A stretch of DNA of 48,374 bases. Origin: Deltaproteobacteria bacterium (GTDB lineage Bacteria > Desulfobacterota > GWC2-55-46 > UBA9637). Below, piece by piece: positions 8,268 through 16,097 of this stretch. Every line of letters begins with the position of its first letter. Positions within the stretch are counted from its first letter, which is position 1. The stretch is taken from the NCBI GenBank assembly GCA_016214995.1, contig JACRML010000006.1, forward strand, positions 1-48,374, written 5' to 3'. A program made the translations under genes and the position numbers. The notes below the pieces were generated by a model. It was not told the DNA's origin and made no database searches. It saw only the letters and a list, made by a program, of their open reading frames with translations.

Positions 8268-8976
8268 TAGGCTTTTGGTAGAACGAAGACTTGTTGAAAG
8301 CCCTGAGAAGGCATTGGCCATTATCATGGCAGGCAGGGTGCTGGTGCATGGCAATGTCATTGATAAGCCTGGGACAGAGGTTAAGCAGGATGCAGAAATA
8401 GTTATCCTTGAAGACAGTCCTTATGTAAGCAGAGGCGGATTAAAACTTGAAGGGGCATTGAATTATTTTCATATAGAAGTGAAAGACTCAACTGTTATAG
8501 ATGTTGGGGCATCAACCGGCGGTTTTACGGACTGTTTATTGAAAAAAGGGGCTAACAAGGTTTTTGCAGTTGATGTGGGGAAAGGGCTTTTGGATTGGCG
8601 GTTGAGGAACGACAAGAAAGTTGCGGCGCTGGAAGGGCGAAATATAAGATATCTTGAATTTAAGGATATTGGGGAAAAGGTTGATATTGCTGTAATAGAT
8701 GTTTCCTTTATCTCGTTAGAAAAGGTTATTCCAAAGACAAGGGAATTTCTCAAAGAGAAAGGGAAAATCCTTGCTTTGATAAAACCGCAATTTGAGGCAA
8801 AAAAAACAGAGGTTGGGGAGAAGGGGATAATAAGAAATCCAGCAATACATAAGATGGTTGTTGATAGGATTAGGGTATTTTGTTTAGAGGCAGGTTTTGT
8901 TGTAAAAGGTGTTTGCGAATCAGCGATAAAAGGGGCAAAGGGCAACAGTGAATTCTGGATATGTCTGGAGGCATAA
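8239..8976 (+). CDS. tlyA: TlyA-family rRNA 2'-O-methyltransferase / hemolysin A-like
   Basis: A 245-residue protein with an N-terminal S4 RNA-binding domain (about 8-65; [20 protein letters not shown]) and an FtsJ-like Rossmann methyltransferase domain ([15 protein letters not shown] as the SAM site, then [16 protein letters not shown], then LIKPQFEA). Family members 2'-O-methylate rRNA in ribosomal subunits; hemolysin is a historical name. The GTG start at 8239 has GAGGG upstream and overlaps the end of dxs, so it is the last gene of the xseA-xseB-ispA-dxs-tlyA run, an order common in bacteria. Confidence 0.88.
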   Translation: MSAKEKGRIDRLLVERRLVESPEKALAIIMAGRVLVHGNVIDKPGTEVKQDAEIVILEDSPYVSRGGLKLEGALNYFHIEVKDSTVIDVGASTGGFTDCLLKKGANKVFAVDVGKGLLDWRLRNDKKVAALEGRNIRYLEFKDIGEKVDIAVIDVSFISLEKVIPKTREFLKEKGKILALIKPQFEAKKTEVGEKGIIRNPAIHKMVVDRIRVFCLEAGFVVKGVCESAIKGAKGNSEFWICLEA

Positions 8977-9313
8977 TTTAACATACCTGATTATATAGAT
9001 TATCAAGACAGATTACCCGACCGTAAAATAGCGATTAAAAACCTCGCTACTTTACAAACTGGTGATTTGCCTGCCATACTTCGTTATCGGCCAATTTTTG
9101 TTCCTCACTGTATCGGTGAACATGCGGTTGCGTCACAAAAATGGCCTCTGCCTCGTCTGACAGGCAACTTGCCAGTTTTCCCAAAAATCAATGTCTATTT
9201 TTGGGACCCGAATTGAGCATAACCGAATCAACTCCTCAAAATCAATTTGCGCCAACAAAAAGGAGGCGTAAGTGTCTACACCTCTTTTTTGCGCGGACCA
9301 TATTGATCTTAAA
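8977..9313. other. Intergenic stretch without recognised gene
   Basis: No convincing coding sequence was found. It contains small inverted repeats, TAGCGA...TCGCTA near 9028-9050 and CCCAAAAAT...ATTTTTGGG at 9180-9205. The second resembles a CAGACATTGATTTTTGGG segment near 25290-25310, so part of it is dispersed repeat. Overlapping short open frames here match nothing I know. Confidence 0.5.
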
Positions 9314-9424
9314 TTACAGGAGGAAAAAGCCGCCTATCAGTATTGCGGCGGTAAAAAGGACCGCGAGCGCAATATATGCCTCCTCCGCGTGAAGCAATTC
9401 TTTATCGTCCCAATGGAGCAACAT
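9314..9424 (-). CDS. 36-residue single-pass membrane protein
   Basis: Not a family I recognise with certainty. It starts at ATG 9424 with a strong AAGGAGG about 10 bases upstream. The first 17 residues (MLLHWDDKELLHAEEAY) are acidic and polar; the rest (IALAVLFTAAILIGGFFLL) is one hydrophobic span ending at the stop. The clean ribosome site and the sharp polar/hydrophobic split argue for a real gene. The shape recalls small accessory subunits of respiratory complexes (CcoQ/CydX-like), but there is no such complex nearby. Confidence 0.5.
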   Translation of the reverse strand: MLLHWDDKELLHAEEAYIALAVLFTAAILIGGFFLL

Positions 9425-9588
9425 AGATATCACTTCCTCCTTATTTTAATATTACACCACTGTATCGGCAGAATTGCACTTTGTGAGATGAAACCCCAAC
9501 GACGTTAAACCGCTTAGCTTGATTTTTATATGTGCCCCATGTATTCTTACTGGAAAATACCCAAACATATCCAAGGAGGATATTTTAT

Positions 9589-11856
9589 TTGCAAAACCAC
9601 ATTGAAAAGAAACCTATTGTTTTTATATTGTTATCATTTGCATTAATCCTTTTTAGCTTACAGATGGACTCTTTTTTATATATATTTCATGGAACAACAT
9701 TTGGCAGCTTGGCACAATTTTTCAGCATAGTAGGGGATGGAATAACTCTTGCCGGGATATGTATCTTTCTCTTTGTGTTAGGGATTATATCAAAAAAAGA
9801 GCATGTCCGTAATAGTGGTATGTATGGCTTGATGGCTCTTTTGGCATCAAGCTTTTTCCTCCATCTATTTAAGATAACATTTGAGAGACCGAGGCCTAAC
9901 TTTAGTAATACAGACATTCTTTTCCCCCTGGGGAATCCGTCTATCTTTGACTTCACCGGCAGGTTTAATTCATTTCCGTCAGGTCATACAACAGTATCCT
10001 TTGCCCTTGCACATACACTGTCAATATCATATCCAAGACTATCCCCGTTTTTTTATTTTGTAGCAGCACTGGTTGGTCTCTCCAGAATCTATCTTGGCTC
10101 TCATTATCCTTCAGATGTTGTTGGCGGGGCAATAATAGGAATATTGGTCAGTATGTTTTTATTTAGCGGGGTCAAAAAACACTGGAAGGCAGGGTTTTTC
10201 TTCAGCATTGCGGTATTTCTATCATTCTTTAAGTTGGGCGGCCTTCTGCTCTTTGATACAGATGAGGCTGCATATTCGGCGGCAACAAGAGAGATGCTTG
10301 AAACCGGCAATTACATTACGCCAACTTTCAATTATGAACCGTTCTACGATAAACCTATCCTTTTTTACTGGCTTCAGGCTGTTGTCTTTAAACTCTTCGG
10401 TGTAGGAGAGTTTTCTGCAAGGTCTGTCTCCGCCTTATTTGGAGTCGGTCTTTTGGCAATCACCTTCTTTTTTGTAAAGCGGCTTTATGGGCAAAGGGCA
10501 GGAATCATTGCAGGTATGTGTCTCCTGGTAAATTTAGAATTTTTTGTTTACACCCATGCCGCAGTTTTAGATATGCTGTTAACTTTCTTTATAACAGCGT
10601 CTCTTTATAGTTTTTATCTCGGCTTGCAGCAAAATAAGCCTGTGCTTGAGCGCCTTAATCAAGGGGATAAATCCTCACATCTCGTATCTCAAACCCCGCA
10701 TGACAATTACTGGTATTTTTTGTCGTGGGTTTTTGCCGCCATGGCAGCCTTGACAAAAGGCGTAATAGGTGTGCTCTTTCCAGCAATGATTATCTTTATA
10801 TATCTTATATCGGCAAGGGAATTAAGAGAAATAAAAAAGCTGTTGACCCCAAAATTTGTACTCATATTTTTAGCAATTGCCTCTCCCTGGTATATAGCCC
10901 AGTTCTCTATAAACGGGTGGGAATTCTTCGATGCATTTGTACTAAAGCACCATTTTAAAAGATATACCGGAGTTATTACAGGGCAGAGCGGTCCGATATA
11001 TTACTATATAGCAGTTATGCTTGTCGGTTTTTCCCCCTGGGTTGCCTTCCTGCCGAATGTCCTTTACAAGGGGTTTAAGGAAAAAGGGATATATCTCTTC
11101 GGCACAGTTTGGTTCTTAGCAATTTTCATTTTTTTCTCTCTTGCCGGAACAAAGGAGCCCAGTTATATCCTGCCTCTGTTTCCGATAACGGCAATTACAA
11201 CAGGTCTTATAATAACTGACCTTATGGAAAAAAAGGTGACGAAGATATGGTTATACATATCCTCCGGTTTTCTTATCATTGTTTCTATGATAATGGCAGT
11301 GATGTACTTCTCTGTTCCAGCAATAATATCCTCATTTCTGCCAAAAGAACTGACAGTCGGGGTAATATTTCCGCCCTCTATCTTTTTCTGGGGAGCAGGT
11401 GTATCCTGCCTAATAGTTGCCATGCTGGGTATTGCGATGATAAGGAAACAGCATATTTTTATTGTGGGAGGTATGACAGCAGCTACTATTGTATTGCTTA
11501 TATTTATAAGGGTGTATGCTGCGCCGTTCGTCAACATCTATATGCAAAAAACGATTTATCAATATTCTACCTATGCCGGAAAGAATTTAGGAACAGATGG
11601 AACGCTTGCAACCTATGAGATAAATCAACCGAGCATAGCCTTCTATAGCAGAAGAAAATTTCTTAAACTCGAAGGTGAGGGAGGGATGAAAGAGCTTGCG
11701 CTCTTAGGAAGCTCTCGTAAGGGTGTTTTGGTGATAACAAAGAAAAAATATATAGAAGAACTGAAGCAAGGGGATAGTTGGAGATTGGTAGCTACAGACG
11801 GCAGGTACGCAATTTTGGCGAACAAGCTGATACCGCAAAATGACTTTTCATGGTAA
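9589..11856 (+). CDS. Fusion of PAP2 lipid phosphatase and ArnT/GT39-type glycosyltransferase
   Basis: A polytopic inner-membrane protein of about 755 residues. Residues 1-200 carry the PAP2 phosphatase signature in order: KITFERPRPN, FPSGHTT and SRIYLGSHYPSDV. From about 215 onward it is a GT39/PMT_2-type enzyme (FDTDEAAYSAATREMLETGN, YDKPILFYWLQAVVFKLFG), the fold of ArnT, which moves a sugar from undecaprenyl phosphate to a lipid or protein acceptor. Many hydrophobic spans follow, with a soluble C-terminal tail. TTG 9589 is chosen over GTG 9532 because AAGGAGG at 9573-9579 precedes it. Both activities look intact. Joining them in one chain suggests acceptor dephosphorylation or lipid-carrier recycling coupled to glycosyl transfer; that is inference. 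Confidence 0.85.
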   Translation: MQNHIEKKPIVFILLSFALILFSLQMDSFLYIFHGTTFGSLAQFFSIVGDGITLAGICIFLFVLGIISKKEHVRNSGMYGLMALLASSFFLHLFKITFERPRPNFSNTDILFPLGNPSIFDFTGRFNSFPSGHTTVSFALAHTLSISYPRLSPFFYFVAALVGLSRIYLGSHYPSDVVGGAIIGILVSMFLFSGVKKHWKAGFFFSIAVFLSFFKLGGLLLFDTDEAAYSAATREMLETGNYITPTFNYEPFYDKPILFYWLQAVVFKLFGVGEFSARSVSALFGVGLLAITFFFVKRLYGQRAGIIAGMCLLVNLEFFVYTHAAVLDMLLTFFITASLYSFYLGLQQNKPVLERLNQGDKSSHLVSQTPHDNYWYFLSWVFAAMAALTKGVIGVLFPAMIIFIYLISARELREIKKLLTPKFVLIFLAIASPWYIAQFSINGWEFFDAFVLKHHFKRYTGVITGQSGPIYYYIAVMLVGFSPWVAFLPNVLYKGFKEKGIYLFGTVWFLAIFIFFSLAGTKEPSYILPLFPITAITTGLIITDLMEKKVTKIWLYISSGFLIIVSMIMAVMYFSVPAIISSFLPKELTVGVIFPPSIFFWGAGVSCLIVAMLGIAMIRKQHIFIVGGMTAATIVLLIFIRVYAAPFVNIYMQKTIYQYSTYAGKNLGTDGTLATYEINQPSIAFYSRRKFLKLEGEGGMKELALLGSSRKGVLVITKKKYIEELKQGDSWRLVATDGRYAILANKLIPQNDFSW

Positions 11857-11863
11857 AAACTTC

Positions 11864-11981
11864 ACAGGCTGTTGAAAAAGTTACCAACAGCCTTGATTAC
11901 ACAGATAAAGAATCAGATTACACAGATTAAAACTCCTTGAAATATCTGTGTAATCAGAGATTGTTGAGTTTTTCAACAAGC
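11864..11981. repeat. GATTACACAGATT-type dispersed hairpin repeat, copy 1
   Basis: Begins ACAGGCTGTTGAAAAAG and ends GTTGAGTTTTTCAACAAG, with several GATTACACAGAT / ATCTGTGTAATC units between, so it can fold on itself. Related copies lie at 31056-31171, 41482-41618 and 41850-41991. It lies between the convergent fusion gene and enoyl-CoA hydratase gene. Confidence 0.8.
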
Positions 11982-12010
11982 TCTTCAAAAGCCTTATAAA
12001 ACAGTTTGCA

Positions 12011-12760
12011 TCACTTATCTTTGAAAACAGGCCGCCTCTTCTCCAGAAATGCCTTGATGCCTTCGTCCTTATCTTCTGTAGTGCAAACCTCGCCAAAGAG
12101 TTTATCCTCATCTTCAATGCCGCATACTGCTTTAAGGCATGAACTTACTGCCACTTTGCCCTTCATTATTATTTTGTCGGCAATTCTCCTTGCCTCGTCC
12201 ATCAACTTCTCCGGCATAACCACCTTATTTAAAAGGCCCATTGCCAACGCTTCATGAGCTGTAATCTTATCTCCTGTAAGTAATAGCTCTATGGTTTTAC
12301 CTCTGCCGATGAGTCTTGGAAGTCTTTGTGTTCCGCCAAAACCAGGTATAAGACCCAGATTGATCTCAGGCTGGGAAAACCACGCATTTTCTGAGGCAAT
12401 CCTTATATGACAGGACATGACAAGTTCATTGCCTCCGCCGATGCACCCGCCATTTATAGCAGCAATCACAGGAATAGTTGAGGATTCAATAAGGTTCATC
12501 AACTCCTGCCCATTTTTTGCAAAGGCTTCACCATCCTTGCTCGTTTTGATTTCACTAAGTTCTTTTATATCAGCACCGGCACAGAATATTTTGCCTCCCC
12601 CGGTTATGATTATAACTTTAATGTTCCCGTTCTTATTTAATTCCGACAAGGCGGCTTTTAGCCTGGATATCAATTCGCGCGCGAGTGTATTTACAGGCGG
12701 GTTGTTAATTTTAAATATTGCAAGATTATTTTCTGTAATTATATCCAATAATTCACTCAT
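12011..12760 (-). CDS. Enoyl-CoA hydratase / crotonase family protein
   Basis: A 249-residue crotonase-fold enzyme that hydrates 2-enoyl-CoA in fatty-acid or butanoyl-CoA metabolism. The oxyanion-hole segments GGKIFCAGADIKEL and NGGCIGGGNELVMS are present, and both glutamates expected of true hydratases are there (GGGNE and QPEINLG), followed by GFGGTQRLPRLIG. ATG 12760 gives the standard N-terminus (MSELLDIITENNLAIFKINN); the frame stays open 72 codons upstream but that part is non-conserved. It is a lone gene convergent with the preceding fusion gene and divergent from nrdJ. Substrate is not predictable. Confidence 0.87.
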   Translation of the reverse strand: MSELLDIITENNLAIFKINNPPVNTLARELISRLKAALSELNKNGNIKVIIITGGGKIFCAGADIKELSEIKTSKDGEAFAKNGQELMNLIESSTIPVIAAINGGCIGGGNELVMSCHIRIASENAWFSQPEINLGLIPGFGGTQRLPRLIGRGKTIELLLTGDKITAHEALAMGLLNKVVMPEKLMDEARRIADKIIMKGKVAVSSCLKAVCGIEDEDKLFGEVCTTEDKDEGIKAFLEKRRPVFKDK

Positions 12761-12904
12761 AAATATATCCCAATTACCATGAAGTATAGCAAAGAAAGGA
12801 AAGTAGTCAACCCTTAATCCAAAAAATGCAGTTGTATTTTTTTGACAAGGCTCCCGAAAAGCAATACATATTTTCGGGTGCGACAGGCAGGCGCTACTTT
12901 TCTC

Positions 12905-12932
12905 TTGACAGCACAATATATTGTGGTATAGT
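12905..12932 (+). promoter_or_regulatory. Promoter of nrdJ
   Basis: TTGACA at 12905-12910, a 16-bp spacer, then TATAGT at 12927-12932. The spacer is itself the first NrdR box, so repressor binding would block RNA polymerase. Confidence 0.65.
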
Positions 12933-12958
12933 AGAGCCTTATCCACAATATATGCTAT
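12911..12958 (+). promoter_or_regulatory. Tandem NrdR boxes
   Basis: Box 1 GCACAATATATTGTGG (12911-12926) is close to the NrdR consensus ACACWATATATWGTGT. Box 2 CCACAATATATGCTAT (12943-12958) is a weaker copy. Their starts are 32 bp apart, three helical turns, the usual spacing of NrdR box pairs. They lie in front of a ribonucleotide reductase gene, as expected for this repressor. Confidence 0.75.
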
Positions 12959-13040
12959 ATTTACCTTTAAAAACAAGCACTTGTATATCCAATATCATTT
13001 GTCAGACTATACTTAAAACAATTGTTTATAAGGAGGCGCT

Positions 13041-15530
13041 ATGGACGTAGAGCAAAACATTTTTGGAGAGAACTTCAAGGTTAGGGGCATAAAAAAGAAA
13101 GTATTGCTTGGGACGCAGAGACAAAAAAGATTAGTTCCGCAGCTTGCGCCGAATGCCTTGAAGGTGTTGGAAAAACGGTATCTCAAAAAAGACCTGAACG
13201 GCAACCCTATAGAAACCCCTGAGGCTATGCTGAGACGGGTGGCAGAAAATATAAGCCAGGCAGATAGATTCTACGACCAAAAGGCAGATGTTTCCGCAAC
13301 CGCAGAGGTTTTTTATGAGATGATGGCCTCTTTGGAATTTATGCCAAATTCCCCAACTCTTATGAACGCTGGCCGGGATTTGCAGCAGCTATCCGCCTGT
13401 TTTGTTCTTCCGGTAGACGATTCCATGGAAAGCATATTTGAGGCTGTTAAACATACGGCCATTATTCACAAATCAGGCGGCGGCACAGGTTTTTCATTTT
13501 CAAGACTCAGACCATCTGGCGATGTGGTAGGTTCAACCTCCGGTATATCATCAGGCCCGATATCATTCATGACCGTATTTGATTCAGCCACAGAGGCCAT
13601 AAAGCAAGGCGGCACAAGGCGCGGAGCAAATATGGGAATCCTGCGTATAGACCATCCTGATATACTGCATTTTATAACCTGCAAACAAGATAACAACAAG
13701 CTAAACAATTTCAATATCTCTGTTGCAATTACAGAAGACTTTATGAAGGCTGTGGAGGCAGATAGAGAATATGAACTCAAGAGCCCCAGAACAGGAAAGA
13801 TGGCAGGAAAATTAAACGCAAAGGAGGTGTTTGAAAAGATAGTAAATATGGCATGGAAAAACGGCGACCCGGGCATAATCTTTATAGACAGGATAAACAG
13901 GGATAATCCAACTCCTCATATAGGCGCTATAGAATCAACAAATCCATGCGGAGAACAGCCTTTGCTTCCGTACGAGTCCTGCAATCTCGGCTCTATAAAT
14001 CTGGCAAAGATGGTAAGAAGACAGGGGTCAGGGGTCAGGGGTCAGGGGTCAAGTGAAACTAAAAATCCATCCCTTGAACCCTCGAATCCTCGAACCCTTG
14101 AATCCTTTCATTATGAAATTGATTGGGATAAACTTGAATATGTTACAAAAGAGGCGGTTCACTTCCTTGATAATGTAATTGACATGAATAGGTATCCAAT
14201 TCAACAGATAGAAAAGATGACAAAGGGCAACCGCAAGATAGGTCTCGGTGTAATGGGCTTTGCAGATATGCTCATAAGGCTTGGCATTCCGTATGATTCT
14301 GACGAGGCTATAAAGACGGCTGAAGATGTTATGGGCTTTATCCATGAAAAAGGGAGAGAGGCGTCTCAGGAGCTTGCGGAAAAGCGCGGCGCATTTCCAA
14401 ACTATGAAGGCTCTATCTATAGCGACGGCGGCAAAGTAAGAAATGCCACGGTAACTACAATTGCCCCTACCGGCACAATCTCCATAATCTCAAACTGCTC
14501 GTCAGGCATAGAGCCTATATTTGCGCTGGCATATACCAGAAATGTTTTGGACGGCGCAGAGCTCGTTGAGGCAAATCCATTATTTGAGGAAATTGCCAAA
14601 GAGCGCGGTTTCTACAACCCTGAGATATTGAAGCAGATTGCAAAGAGCGGCGGTCTTCATGATGTGGCTGGTGTGCCGGATGATATAAAGAGGTTGTTCG
14701 TTACTTCTCATGATATTGTCCCGGAGTGGCATTTAAAGATGCAGGCTGCGTTTCAGGAATATACGGACAATGCGGTCTCAAAGACAGTTAATTTCCCGAA
14801 TGAGGCAACTGCTGAAGATGTGGCAGAAGTTTACCAATTAGCATATAAGTTGGACTGCAAAGGTGTTACGGTTTACAGGGACGGTTCGCGGGATGTGCAG
14901 GTGCTGAATAAGGGGCAGAAGAAAGAGTCAGAGAGTCAGAGAGTCAAAGAGTCAGAAGAAACCCACATCCCACATCCCACATCCCACATCCCAGTTTTTC
15001 TTACCCCCAAGCCGCGCGGCGAGGTTACATTTGGCGCAACAAGAAAGATGAAAACAGGTTGCGGAAATCTTTATGTAACCATAAATGAGGATGAAGAAGG
15101 ATGGCCGTTCGAGATATTCACGCAAATAGGCAAGACAGGCGGATGTGCGGCATCTCAGTGCGAGGCCATAGGAAGAATGGCATCTCTTGCCTTGCGGAGC
15201 GGCATTCAGCCGGAGGATATTGTAACACAGATGCGCGGCATAAGCTGTCATGTGCCTATGGGTTATGGCAAGGAAAAAATACTGTCATGCTCAGATGCTG
15301 TTGCCAGGGCTATGGACTGGTATGTGAATTACAAGAGGCAGTTAACTGTGAACAGTGAACAGTTGAACGTTAATCATGGGCAGTTTATGACATATGGCTC
15401 ACAGTTTACAGTTCACAGCTCACACTTTACAGATGTTTTGCAGAGAGGCGCTTGCCCGGATTGCGGCGCGCAGATGCAGTATGAGGAGGGGTGCGCCAAG
15501 TGCAACTGCGGGTATTCGGACTGCGGGTGA
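13041..15530 (+). CDS. nrdJ: Adenosylcobalamin-dependent (class II) ribonucleoside-diphosphate reductase
   Basis: Reduces ribonucleotides to deoxyribonucleotides with a B12-generated thiyl radical, without oxygen. The 829-residue product has the RNR core (FMPNSPTLMNAGRDLQQLSACFVLP, in part), KSGGGTGFSFSRLR, GGTRRGANMGIL, ESTNPCGEQPLLPYESCNLG at about 298-317 and TIAPTGTISIISNCSSGIEP. The tail has an extra domain and a cysteine-rich zinc-ribbon-like end (CPDCGAQM ... CNCGYSDCG) typical of NrdJ. AAGGAGG precedes ATG 13041. Three in-frame repeat-derived segments (about residues 329-355, 628-650 and 767-797) interrupt it; they fall at loops and spare the catalytic cysteines. Control is probably by NrdR. 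Confidence 0.93.
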   Translation: MDVEQNIFGENFKVRGIKKKVLLGTQRQKRLVPQLAPNALKVLEKRYLKKDLNGNPIETPEAMLRRVAENISQADRFYDQKADVSATAEVFYEMMASLEFMPNSPTLMNAGRDLQQLSACFVLPVDDSMESIFEAVKHTAIIHKSGGGTGFSFSRLRPSGDVVGSTSGISSGPISFMTVFDSATEAIKQGGTRRGANMGILRIDHPDILHFITCKQDNNKLNNFNISVAITEDFMKAVEADREYELKSPRTGKMAGKLNAKEVFEKIVNMAWKNGDPGIIFIDRINRDNPTPHIGAIESTNPCGEQPLLPYESCNLGSINLAKMVRRQGSGVRGQGSSETKNPSLEPSNPRTLESFHYEIDWDKLEYVTKEAVHFLDNVIDMNRYPIQQIEKMTKGNRKIGLGVMGFADMLIRLGIPYDSDEAIKTAEDVMGFIHEKGREASQELAEKRGAFPNYEGSIYSDGGKVRNATVTTIAPTGTISIISNCSSGIEPIFALAYTRNVLDGAELVEANPLFEEIAKERGFYNPEILKQIAKSGGLHDVAGVPDDIKRLFVTSHDIVPEWHLKMQAAFQEYTDNAVSKTVNFPNEATAEDVAEVYQLAYKLDCKGVTVYRDGSRDVQVLNKGQKKESESQRVKESEETHIPHPTSHIPVFLTPKPRGEVTFGATRKMKTGCGNLYVTINEDEEGWPFEIFTQIGKTGGCAASQCEAIGRMASLALRSGIQPEDIVTQMRGISCHVPMGYGKEKILSCSDAVARAMDWYVNYKRQLTVNSEQLNVNHGQFMTYGSQFTVHSSHFTDVLQRGACPDCGAQMQYEEGCAKCNCGYSDCG
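14024..14106. repeat. Heptamer array 1 inside nrdJ
   Basis: Four exact GGGGTCA heptads (14024-14051), followed by a pyrimidine-rich series with about 7-bp period (CCTTGAA, CCCTCGA, ATCCTCG). In frame, it encodes an RQGSGVRGQGSS-type loop just after the catalytic NLGSINL segment. Confidence 0.85.
14924..14993. repeat. Octamer/heptamer array 2 inside nrdJ
   Basis: GAGAGTCA units with 8-bp period, then four CCCACAT heptads. In frame, it encodes a Lys/Glu/Ser linker followed by HIPHPTSHIP between the barrel and the C-terminal domain. Confidence 0.85.
15341..15432. repeat. Heptamer hairpin array 3 inside nrdJ
   Basis: The left arm GTTAACTGTGAACAGTGAAC and the right arm of CAGTTTA/CAGTTCA/CAGCTCA heptads are complementary. 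In frame, it forms a polar linker just before the C-terminal cysteine cluster. Confidence 0.85.
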
Positions 15531-15537
15531 TAAGTAT

Positions 15538-15921
15538 ATGAGCACAGTATTGCCACAGGAAATTCAGAAAATAAAAACGGTTTTGGAGGACATGCGGAAA
15601 AAGGGCATTATCCTTCTCGCATATCTTTATGGCTCGTACGCTGGTGGAAATCAGCATGGCCGTTCAGATATAGATATTGCCGTTTATTTAAACACAAAGA
15701 CCGAAGATAAATCTATAGAGGCAATTGACAGATTACTGATGGCAGTTGACAGGGATGTCGAGATTCTCCAACTCAATGACCCTGACGAATCTCCATTTGT
15801 AATGCAGGAGGCATTGAAGGGCATTCCCCTTGTGGAACCGGATGAAGAAACACTCTACAGGCTTTATGATTATGTCTTGCACGAAACCGAGAGTATAAGA
15901 TTCAAGAGAGGGTTTGCCTAA
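15538..15921 (+). CDS. MNT-type minimal nucleotidyltransferase
   Basis: A 127-residue Pol-beta-superfamily protein with GSYAGGNQHGRSDIDIAVYL: the GS motif, and the SDIDI metal ligands spaced normally, and a later acidic strand (VEILQLNDP). Such proteins usually act as antitoxins that AMPylate a HEPN toxin encoded next door. No HEPN gene is visible on either side, so it may be an orphan or work with the unknown protein at 16098. The ATG is at 15538, seven bases after the nrdJ stop; an upstream frame through the nrdJ tail is not credible. Confidence 0.75.
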   Translation: MSTVLPQEIQKIKTVLEDMRKKGIILLAYLYGSYAGGNQHGRSDIDIAVYLNTKTEDKSIEAIDRLLMAVDRDVEILQLNDPDESPFVMQEALKGIPLVEPDEETLYRLYDYVLHETESIRFKRGFA

Positions 15922-16060
15922 TTGAAGGTTTGCCTTACACTGTAGTTGCCCAATTCATTGGACGTATTTAAAAACGCCGATAAATCGGCAGACTACAATT
16001 GCCTTGCATATGGGACATTTTTGAACGTGAATGGTATAGTTGAATTTAAGAGGAGTTGAT
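15922..16060. other. Intergenic palindromic repeat
   Basis: Contains TGTAGTTGCCCAATTCATTGG, a GCCGATAAATCGGC hairpin and a closing GACTACA, so the outer TGTAGT/ACTACA ends pair. It looks like a dispersed repeat. No coding sequence was seen, and in particular no HEPN partner for the MNT gene. Confidence 0.45.
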
Positions 16061-16083
16061 AAATAAATTTGTCCCTTTTCCCC
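16061..16083 (+). repeat. AAATAAATTTGTCCC motif, left copy
   Basis: AAATAAATTTGTCCC followed by TTTTCCCC. It is nearly the reverse complement of 17237-17261, so the unknown gene at 16098-17225 is enclosed by a pair of inverted repeats. Confidence 0.65.
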
Positions 16084-16097
16084 TTCAGGAGGAAGCC

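Noticed and set aside
9141-9508. Two overlapping plus-strand open frames
   Set aside because: No conserved pattern, no good ribosome sites, and they lie antisense to the better supported small membrane gene at 9314-9424.
12761-12976. N-terminal extension of the enoyl-CoA hydratase
   Set aside because: The crotonase domain starts at MSELLDIITENN (12760); the extension is non-conserved and overlaps the nrdJ promoter.
12761-13040. Cobalamin riboswitch before nrdJ
   Set aside because: Only a simple CCCGAAAA/TTTTCGGG hairpin (12853-12878), the promoter and NrdR boxes are visible; I cannot find the B12-box pattern.
15394-15537. N-terminal extension of the MNT protein
   Set aside because: It runs out of frame through the nrdJ tail and repeat array; the MNT fold starts at ATG 15538.
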